NCBI GenBank assembly: GCA_038234045.1
Contig: JBBSUX010000030.1
Coordinates: 1-19,495 of the forward strand
Source of the DNA: JBBSUX01 sp038234045
Lineage (GTDB): Bacteria; Pseudomonadota; Gammaproteobacteria; Burkholderiales; Burkholderiaceae_C
Length of the DNA stretch: 19,495 nt
Direction: 5' to 3'
Shown: positions 13,625 to 19,495 of the stretch, piece by piece
Position numbering within the stretch: position 1 is the first letter of the stretch
Layout of the letters: every line of letters begins with the position of its first letter
Position numbers and translations under genes: made by a program
The notes under the pieces: generated by a model
Databases searched by the model: none
Told to the model about the DNA's origin: nothing
Seen by the model: only the letters and a program-made list of their open reading frames with translations

Positions 13625-14014
13625 TTAGGCCCCGTCCGTAGCTGGCGCTTCCAGAAGAAGCGCGGCTATCACGCGGCGGCCTTCACCAGCCAGAACGTTG
13701 TAGGTGCGACATGCGGCAGCCGTGTCCATTGTCTCCAGCCCGATGCCGCGCTCAATCAACGGGCGCAGCCACTGCGCGGGCACGAACCGGTTGCGCAGGC
13801 CGCTGCCAAAAAGCATCACTTCAGCATCGAAAGTTGCGAGGCGCGCGAAGTGATCTGCCGTCAACTCCCCGAAGCTGGCGCAGTTCCAGGCTTCGCGCTC
13901 GCCGCGTATCCCGACGATGACACTGTGATCGACGCGTTCGGTGCCCAGCTGCACCCATCCCGCACCATGGCCACTGATGGTTTGAACGTCAAAGTCGTCG
14001 GGTTGAAGTTTCAT
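13625..14014 (-). CDS. Mth938-like domain protein (DUF498 family)
   Basis: This 129-residue protein resembles the Mth938 / NDUFAF3-like fold: HGAGWVQLGTERVDHSVIVG, a central EVMLFGSGLRNRFVPAQWLR strand-loop, and GIGLETMDTAAACRTYNVLA then GEGRRVIAALLL. In mitochondria the relative assists complex I assembly; bacterial roles are undefined. The start was placed at ATG 14014 (MKLQPDDF), where the family begins, since the longer frame would need a TTG at 14053. No good Shine-Dalgarno is visible. It is divergent from the aminotransferase across 229 bp and lies upstream of the peroxiredoxin with a 130-bp gap. Confidence 0.87.
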   Translation of the reverse strand: MKLQPDDFDVQTISGHGAGWVQLGTERVDHSVIVGIRGEREAWNCASFGELTADHFARLATFDAEVMLFGSGLRNRFVPAQWLRPLIERGIGLETMDTAAACRTYNVLAGEGRRVIAALLLEAPATDGA

Positions 14015-14243
14015 TCTGATCGGGAGGGATTGAACACTGAGCGGACACAACAAGAAGGGCTGAGCGGGTGAGTTCTTGACATCGACAGTTCACTGATCGG
14101 ACCGCCGTGCGTTTGCGCCTGTTCCGGTCACCTGTCCAAGGCCGCTGCCGACGGCGTTCAGGCGAGCGGGAGCAACGGAGGAGGGCGGAGCGACTGTGTT
14201 CAAATTATAGGTTTCCCCGCGTTACGAACTGTCCGGAGGGACT

Positions 14244-15482
14244 TTGAAAGCCATCCACAAATCCGCCAAACTGGCCAACGTGCTCTACGACATCCGTGGT
14301 CCGATCATGGACCGGGCGCGCCAGATGGAGGAAGAGGGCCAGAAGATCACCAAGCTGAACATCGGCAACCTGGCGGTGTTCGGATTCGATGCGCCCGAAG
14401 AGGTGCAGCAGGACATGATCCGGCACTTGCCAGCCTCCGCAGGGTACTCGGACAGCAAGGGCATCTTCGCCGCGCGCAAGGCGGTCATGCACTACACCCA
14501 GCAGCAGGGGGTGAAAGGCGTGACGCTGGAGGACATCTACCTCGGAAATGGCGCGTCCGAACTGATCGCGATGTCTACCAACGGCTTGCTCGACAACGGA
14601 GATGAGCTGCTGGTTCCGATGCCCGACTATCCGTTGTGGACGGCTGCCACCAGCCTTTCGGGCGGTCGCCCGGTTCACTATCTGTGCGATGAGGCCAATG
14701 GCTGGATGCCCGACCTGGACGACATGCGTGCCAAGATCACGCCGCGCACCAAAGGCATCGTCGTCATCAACCCCAACAACCCGACCGGGGCACTGTATTC
14801 GGATGAATTGCTAAAAGGCATTGTCGCCATCGCACGTGAGCATGGCCTGGTGCTGCTCGCCGACGAGGTTTACGACAAGGTGCTCTACGACGACGTCAAG
14901 CACACAGCCATTGCATCGCTGAGCGAAGACGTGCTGACACTCACGTTCAATTCGCTTTCCAAAAGCTACCGATCCTGCGGCTACCGCGCTGGCTGGATGG
15001 TGGTCTCTGGCGACAAGCGACCAGCGTCAGATTACATCGAAGGCTTGAACATGCTTTCGAACATGCGGCTGTGCGCCAACGTTCCGGGCCAGTGGGCGAT
15101 TCAGACCGCGCTTGGCGGCTACCAGAGCATCAACGATCTGGTGCGCCCTGGTGGCCGCCTGCGGCGCCAGCGTGATCTGGCTTATGAACTGATCACCGCC
15201 ATTCCCGGTGTGAGCTGCGTCAAGCCGCAAGCTGCGCTCTATATGTTCGCCCGGCTCGATCCAGCGGTGTACCCGATCACCGATGACCGGCAGTTCTTTT
15301 TGGAACTGCTGGAAGAAACCCGCGTGATGCTGGTGCAGGGAACCGGCTTCAACTGGCCGACGCCCGACCATTTCCGCATCGTGTTCCTGCCGCATGAAGA
15401 CGACCTGCGCGACGCGATCGGGCGGATGGCGAAGTTCCTGGAGCAGTATCGCGCGCGGTACTCGATGAGAGCGGTTGAGTGA
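14244..15482 (+). CDS. PLP-dependent aminotransferase, AlaA-type
   Basis: This 412-residue fold-type I class I/II aminotransferase transfers an amino group through pyridoxal phosphate. Key features are the YSDSKG motif at 68-73, NPNNPTG at 176-182, the ADEVYDKVLY strand, and the Schiff-base Lys240 in SLSKSYRSCGYRAGW. The C-terminal FRIVFLP arginine binds the carboxylate. Closest in type is AlaA (glutamate-pyruvate), though aspartate-family activity is possible from context. The start codon is TTG: the family N-terminus MKxIxKSAKL aligns exactly there and GGAGGG precedes it by 3 nt. It overlaps the next gene by 4 nt (GTGA) and leads a cluster with hom and thrC. Confidence 0.94.
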   Translation: MKAIHKSAKLANVLYDIRGPIMDRARQMEEEGQKITKLNIGNLAVFGFDAPEEVQQDMIRHLPASAGYSDSKGIFAARKAVMHYTQQQGVKGVTLEDIYLGNGASELIAMSTNGLLDNGDELLVPMPDYPLWTAATSLSGGRPVHYLCDEANGWMPDLDDMRAKITPRTKGIVVINPNNPTGALYSDELLKGIVAIAREHGLVLLADEVYDKVLYDDVKHTAIASLSEDVLTLTFNSLSKSYRSCGYRAGWMVVSGDKRPASDYIEGLNMLSNMRLCANVPGQWAIQTALGGYQSINDLVRPGGRLRRQRDLAYELITAIPGVSCVKPQAALYMFARLDPAVYPITDDRQFFLELLEETRVMLVQGTGFNWPTPDHFRIVFLPHEDDLRDAIGRMAKFLEQYRARYSMRAVE

Positions 15483-16654
15483 ATCAGATGCAGCGTCGGA
15501 GATTGGTCAATTTCATCTACCAGCAGCGCCCTCTCATGAGGGGCGTGCCGATCTTCCTGGCCTGTCTTGTCGCCGCGCTTTCGGTCCACAGCGCGCTGGC
15601 TGCTACTTTGCCCAAGACAGCGTCATCCGATCCGGTTGCCATTGCCGAACCCGGCTCCGCTAACCCTGCCCCCGCACAGTTCCAGAGCAAAGACTGGGAA
15701 TTGCAGTGCGCCAACACAGGCACCTGCCGTGCTGCGGGCTATCAGTCTGAACGTGATTTCGAGCACCCTGTCTCGTTGCTGATCGTCCGCGCGGCGGGCC
15801 CCGCCACGCCTCTGAAGATGACCCTGCAGACCGGCGACGAAAGTCCGGCAGAGGGCCGCCTTCGCATCAGCGCTGGCGGCGTGGTGGTCGATGGATTGCG
15901 GCCCTCGATGGCGCATATTCCGGCTCCGGCCGCCAAGCGTCTGCTGCCTGCGCTCCTGCGCGCATCCAAGGCTGATATATCGACCCGCATCACCCATTGG
16001 ACCCTCTCGCTCGCCGGCCTGAATGCGGTGCTGCTGAAGATGGACGCGGTGCAGGGCCGACTTGACACTCCCGGCGCGCTGATCCGCAAGGGCCACGCGC
16101 GGCCTGAAGCTTCGGTGCCGCGTCCTGTCGCTGCGCCGGTGATCGATAACCGTCTGCCCGTGCCTGCGCGACCGGGCGATACGGCGCTTGCGCCTGAGGT
16201 GTTTGCGTCGCTCGATCTCAAGGACGCGCGTGAGAGCTGCATTGATGGCGACAAGCTCACCCGCAGCGATCTGAAGCTGCGTCGGCTCACCGACAGCAGT
16301 CTGCTGGCTTCGCTTGCATGCGGTACCGGCGCGTACAACTCCATGACCTACAACTGGCTGGTTGCCGATGGGCCGCCGTGGCAGTCCACCGCGACCGATG
16401 CAGACGGCGATTTCGATGCGCGAGACGGCAGCATCACCTCGGTGTTCAAAGGCCGTGGCATTGCCGATTGCATCAACAGCACCACGTGGCACCTGACGCC
16501 GGACGGCTTTGTCAAAACAGCTGCTTCGGGCGACGGCATGTGCCGCGGCTTTGCCGGAGGAGCCTGGGATCTACCCTCGTATGTCACACGGCTGAAACAT
16601 CGACCAACAGCGGCTCCAACGGCCGCTTCAAGACAATTCAACCGGAAACTATAG
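15479..16654 (+). CDS. DUF1176 exported protein
   Basis: The frame gives 391 residues with a signal peptide: FLACLVAALSVHSALA, cleaved near ALA-ATLP. The mature part has DUF1176 features: FQSKDWELQCANTGTCRAAG near the N-terminus, a central LASLACGTGAYN block, and WHLTPDGFVKT with GMCRGFAGGAWDLPSYV near the end. Six Cys in the mature region suggest disulfides in the periplasm. Function is unknown. GTG at 15479 overlaps the aminotransferase stop; ATG at 15488 or 15536 (directly before the signal peptide) are alternatives, the last giving a more normal leader. It lies 0 bp before hom, so it sits inside the threonine block, an unexpected place for an exported protein. Confidence 0.87.
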   Translation: MNQMQRRRLVNFIYQQRPLMRGVPIFLACLVAALSVHSALAATLPKTASSDPVAIAEPGSANPAPAQFQSKDWELQCANTGTCRAAGYQSERDFEHPVSLLIVRAAGPATPLKMTLQTGDESPAEGRLRISAGGVVVDGLRPSMAHIPAPAAKRLLPALLRASKADISTRITHWTLSLAGLNAVLLKMDAVQGRLDTPGALIRKGHARPEASVPRPVAAPVIDNRLPVPARPGDTALAPEVFASLDLKDARESCIDGDKLTRSDLKLRRLTDSSLLASLACGTGAYNSMTYNWLVADGPPWQSTATDADGDFDARDGSITSVFKGRGIADCINSTTWHLTPDGFVKTAASGDGMCRGFAGGAWDLPSYVTRLKHRPTAAPTAASRQFNRKL

Positions 16655-17992
16655 ATGTCAGAGATGAAACCGATACAGGTCGGCTTGCTGGGTGCAGGCA
16701 CGGTCGGCAGCGGCACCTTCAATGTGCTTGCGCGCAACCAGGAAGAAATCCGCCGCCGTGCCGGTCGCGGCATCGAGATCACCATGGTTGCCGACCTTGA
16801 TACCGCGCGTGCCGCAGCTCTTGTGGGTGCTGAAAAAAATGTAAGAATAGTGTCTGAAGCGCAGGCTGTGATTGCGGATCCAGCTATTGATATCGTAGTC
16901 GAGTTGATCGGCGGCTACGGCATTGCGCGCCAACTGGTCCTCGATGCGATAGCGGCCGGCAAGCATGTGGTCACGGCTAACAAAGCGCTGCTGGCAGTGC
17001 ATGGCACTGAGATCTTCGCTGCCGCCCACAAGCAGGGAGTCATGGTGGCTTTCGAGGCTGCGGTGGCTGGAGGTATCCCGATCATCAAGGCCTTGCGCGA
17101 AGGCCTGACCGCCAACAGCATCGAATGGATCGCCGGCATCATCAACGGCACCACCAATTTCATCTTGTCCGAGATGCGAGACAAGGGCCTGGATTTCGAC
17201 GTGGCGTTGAGGGATGCCCAACGCCTGGGTTATGCCGAGGCCGACCCGACCTTCGACATCGAAGGCGTCGATGCAGCGCACAAGATCACACTGATGTCGG
17301 CAATAGCCTTCGGCATTCCGGTGCAGTTCGACAAAGCCCATGTGGAAGGCATCACGCAACTGTCGGCGCTCGACATCCGTTATGCAGCGCAGCTGGGCTA
17401 TCGCATCAAGTTGCTGGGCATCACCAAGCGTGTGGCCGGTGGCATCGAGCTACGCGTGCATCCGGCTCTCGTGCCGCACAAGCGCTTGCTGGCCAATGTG
17501 GAAGGCGCCATGAATGCGGTGATGGTGCAGGGCGATGCCGTTGGCACGACCCTGTATTACGGCAAGGGCGCCGGCAGCGAACCCACCGCCAGCGCCGTGA
17601 TCGCCGATCTGGTGGATATCGCGCGCCTGCATACCGCAGACCCGGGTCATCGTGTGCCGCATCTGGCGTTCCAGCCCGACGCGATGAGCGATCTGCCAGT
17701 GCTGCCGATGGCCGATGTGGTCACCAGTTACTACCTGCGGCTGCGGGTAGCCGATCAGGCGGGCGTACTCGCCACCGTATGCGGCCAACTGGCCGAGGCG
17801 GGCATCAGCATCGATGCGATGCTGCAGCGCGAAGCCGATGAAGTCGGCGGCGTTGGCTCGACCCAGACCGATCTGATCATCCTCACCCATGCAACGCGCG
17901 AAGGCACGATGGACGCAGCCCTGGCACGCATGCAGGCCTTGCCCACTGTGCTCGACACCATCACGCGGATTCGCAAGGAAGAGCTCGTCTAA
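16655..17992 (+). CDS. hom: Homoserine dehydrogenase
   Basis: This 445-residue NAD(P)-dependent enzyme reduces aspartate semialdehyde to homoserine. GLLGAGTVGSGT near 10-21 binds the nucleotide, VTANKALL includes Lys110, and the catalytic region GIINGTTNFILSEM then EADPTFDIEGVDAAHK ends at Lys210. A C-terminal ACT domain (about 350-430, ADQAGVLATVCGQLAEAGIS) is the usual site of feedback by threonine. The ATG at 16655 abuts the previous stop and has GGAA 7 nt upstream. ATG at 16664 (MKPIQVGLLG) is a possible start three codons on. It is in the same frame as thrC, separated by one TAA and 90 bp. A run of seven A lies at 16833-16839. Confidence 0.97.
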   Translation: MSEMKPIQVGLLGAGTVGSGTFNVLARNQEEIRRRAGRGIEITMVADLDTARAAALVGAEKNVRIVSEAQAVIADPAIDIVVELIGGYGIARQLVLDAIAAGKHVVTANKALLAVHGTEIFAAAHKQGVMVAFEAAVAGGIPIIKALREGLTANSIEWIAGIINGTTNFILSEMRDKGLDFDVALRDAQRLGYAEADPTFDIEGVDAAHKITLMSAIAFGIPVQFDKAHVEGITQLSALDIRYAAQLGYRIKLLGITKRVAGGIELRVHPALVPHKRLLANVEGAMNAVMVQGDAVGTTLYYGKGAGSEPTASAVIADLVDIARLHTADPGHRVPHLAFQPDAMSDLPVLPMADVVTSYYLRLRVADQAGVLATVCGQLAEAGISIDAMLQREADEVGGVGSTQTDLIILTHATREGTMDAALARMQALPTVLDTITRIRKEELV

Positions 17993-18082
17993 GGCACTCA
18001 AGAACCTGCTGTTGCTGCGTCGACTGGTGCTTTTGCCGGCTCGCAGCGCCTTCTTACTCACGAACCCAAACTTCTCCACACC

Positions 18083-19495
18083 ATGCTTTACCGCAGCACC
18101 CGCGGCCACCCAGACCGCAAGCGTTTTTGCGAAATTCTGCTGGAAGGCCTGGCGCCAGATGGCGGACTCTATCTGCCCGAGGGCTATCCCCAGGTAGATG
18201 CTGACACCCTCGCAAAGTGGCGCCGCATTTATAAGGAGGAAGGCTACGCGTCTCTGGCGTTTGAAGTCCTCTCGCTCTACATCGACGACATCCCACCGGC
18301 CGATCTGCGCGCGCTCTGCGACAAGACCTACACCCGCGCGGTGTTCGGCACCGACGAGATCGTGCCTTTGCGTGAGCTGGAGGACGGTGTGTATCTGGAG
18401 GCGCTTTCCAACGGCCCGACGCTCGCCTTCAAGGACATGGCGATGCAGCTGCTCGGCAACCTGTTCGAGTACCAACTGGCGCGGCGCGGCGAACACCTGA
18501 ACATCCTCGGTGCCACCAGTGGCGACACCGGCGGCGCAGCCGAACACGCCATGAAGGGCAAGGACGGCATCCGCGTCTTCATGACATCGCCCGACGGCCG
18601 CATGAGCCCGTTTCAGCAGGCGCAGATGTTCAGCCTGCAGGAAGCCAACATCCACAACATCGCAATCACCGGTGTTTTTGACGATTGCCAGGACATCGTC
18701 AAGGCGGTGTCCAACGATCTGGAATTCAAGCGCAAATACCGCATTGGTACGGTCAATTCGATTAATTGGGCGCGGCTTCTGGCGCAGGTGGTGTATTACT
18801 TTGCGGGGTACTTCCAGGCGACTAGTGGGCGGACTGATGCTGGTGCGGGGAGCCCTCACCCCAACCCTCTCCCACAGGGAGAGGGGGCAAGAGAGGGAAC
18901 GCGAGAAGGAGAGCGGGTGGAGACGGTCAGCTTCAGCGTGCCGAGCGGCAATTTCGGCAATGTCTGCGCCGGGCATGTGGCGCGGATGATGGGGCTGCCG
19001 ATTGCTCGGCTCATCGTCGCCACCAACGAGAACGACGTGCTCGACGAATTCTTCCGCACCGGTGTCTACCGTGTCCGCAGCGGCGCCGGTACGCACGAGA
19101 CATCCAGCCCTTCGATGGACATCAGCAAGGCGAGCAATTTCGAGCGTTTCGTTTTTGACCTGCTCGGCCGTGATGGTGCGCAAGTGAAGGCGTTGTTCGA
19201 CGATGCGCTCAAGCGCGATGGCCAGTTCACGCTGAAGGAGCACGCATCGTTTGCCGACAGCTCGGGCAAGTACGGATTCGCCAGCGGTAGAAGCACGCAC
19301 GCCGACCGCATCGCCACCATCCGCGACACCTGGTCACGCTATGCCACCATGATCGATACCCATACGGCAGACGGCTTGAAGGTGGCGCGCGAGCAACTGC
19401 AGCCCGGCGTGCCGATGATCGTGCTGGAGACCGCCCTGCCGATCAAGTTCTCCGCCGCAGTGGAGGAAGCGCTGGGTTGCGAGCCCGACCGGCCG
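18083..19495 (+). CDS. thrC: Threonine synthase (partial, with in-frame repeat insertion)
   Basis: The frame runs 471 residues from ATG to the window edge with no stop. It converts O-phosphohomoserine to threonine with PLP. The N-terminus MLYRSTRGHPDRKRFCEILL, the Lys117 motif LAFKDMAMQLLG, ATSGDTGGAAEHA and SVPSGNFGNVCAGH identify the long (fungal/betaproteobacterial) class. An extra segment, about 24 residues at 251-276 including SPHPNPLPQGEG, interrupts a surface loop between the GYFQAT helix end and the VSFSVPSGNFGN strand. The DNA there is a dispersed palindromic repeat, and the frame stays open. No Shine-Dalgarno is seen before the ATG. It follows hom and should be co-transcribed with it. 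Confidence 0.95.
   Translation, partial: MLYRSTRGHPDRKRFCEILLEGLAPDGGLYLPEGYPQVDADTLAKWRRIYKEEGYASLAFEVLSLYIDDIPPADLRALCDKTYTRAVFGTDEIVPLRELEDGVYLEALSNGPTLAFKDMAMQLLGNLFEYQLARRGEHLNILGATSGDTGGAAEHAMKGKDGIRVFMTSPDGRMSPFQQAQMFSLQEANIHNIAITGVFDDCQDIVKAVSNDLEFKRKYRIGTVNSINWARLLAQVVYYFAGYFQATSGRTDAGAGSPHPNPLPQGEGAREGTREGERVETVSFSVPSGNFGNVCAGHVARMMGLPIARLIVATNENDVLDEFFRTGVYRVRSGAGTHETSSPSMDISKASNFERFVFDLLGRDGAQVKALFDDALKRDGQFTLKEHASFADSSGKYGFASGRSTHADRIATIRDTWSRYATMIDTHTADGLKVAREQLQPGVPMIVLETALPIKFSAAVEEALGCEPDRP
18852..18890 (+). repeat. Dispersed palindromic repeat inserted in thrC
   Basis: CCCTCTCCC (18865-18873) and GGGAGAGGG (18877-18885) form a perfect 9-bp hairpin with loop ACA, inside the flank CCCTCACCCC. 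The sequence is the kind found intergenically in many proteobacteria and known to translate as PHPNPLPQGEG in one frame. Here it is read in that frame, inside a core enzyme. A purine-rich stretch (AGAGAGGGAACGCGAGAAGG) follows at 18890-18909 and may belong to the same insertion. Confidence 0.85.

Noticed and set aside
14076..14081. TTGACA on the plus strand before the aminotransferase gene
   Set aside because: No -10 hexamer follows at 15-19 bp.
14204..14209. TATAAT on the minus strand upstream of the Mth938-like gene
   Set aside because: No acceptable -35 at 16-18 bp, and the leader would be about 180 nt. It could be chance in an AT-rich patch.
16833..16839. Run of seven A in hom, a possible slippage site
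   Set aside because: The frame is intact across it and the protein is conserved on both sides; nothing suggests programmed slippage.
18014..18047. GCTGCG / CGCAGC inverted repeat between hom and thrC as a terminator
   Set aside because: The loop is 22 nt long and no T-run follows; it would also split an expected operon.
17450..19300. 616-codon open frame antisense to hom and thrC
   Set aside because: It shadows two conserved enzymes and has no own signature. Part of its sequence comes from the palindromic repeat read on the other strand.

Overview
The window reads as ordinary chromosome of a GC-rich betaproteobacterium, most likely order Burkholderiales. The reasons are the grpE-dnaK-dnaJ block, the rpsF-priB-rpsR-rplI run followed by dnaB, a PIN-PhoH ATPase, an aminotransferase-hom-thrC threonine block, and short intergenic hairpin repeats of the kind common in Comamonadaceae-like genomes. 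I cannot place it to genus from sequence alone. No tRNA, rRNA, CRISPR, prophage or insertion sequence was seen.

Layout. At the left edge is the N-terminus of a LysR regulator (minus, cut by the window). Then come dnaJ, dnaK and grpE, all minus and transcribed leftwards from a good heat-shock (sigma-32) promoter at about 4329-4356. A 383-bp divergent gap (4278-4660) separates grpE from the plus-strand operon rpsF-priB-rpsR-rplI; it holds both promoters, several inverted repeats and a strong rpsF leader hairpin. That operon ends in a textbook terminator (6274-6300), after which dnaB stands alone. Convergent to dnaB is a small minus-strand membrane protein of unknown function. Next is a minus-strand accessory cassette, transcribed VOC, EVE, GyrI-like, WYL regulator, followed upstream by PIN-PhoH, a Bcp/PrxQ peroxiredoxin and an Mth938-like protein (all minus). 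The right end is a plus-strand threonine block: AlaA-type aminotransferase, a DUF1176 exported protein, homoserine dehydrogenase, and threonine synthase running off the edge.

How it fits together. The left third is protein-folding machinery (DnaK with its co-chaperone and nucleotide-exchange factor). The centre combines translation (S6, S18, L9) with replication and restart (PriB, DnaB). The right end makes threonine from aspartate semialdehyde. The 8.4-10.6 kb cassette is the only accessory-looking stretch: a putative regulator, a ligand-binding domain protein, a modified-base reader fold and a small-molecule enzyme fold in close array.

Most notable signals: (1) an in-frame insertion in thrC coming from a dispersed palindromic DNA repeat; (2) three copies of a short hairpin repeat just past gene ends, with a compensatory base-pair change between two copies; (3) two adjacent perfect palindromes at the start of the VOC-EVE-GyrI operon that cover the Shine-Dalgarno and start codon; (4) a long hairpin between dnaK and dnaJ; (5) priB with no normal start codon where the family starts.
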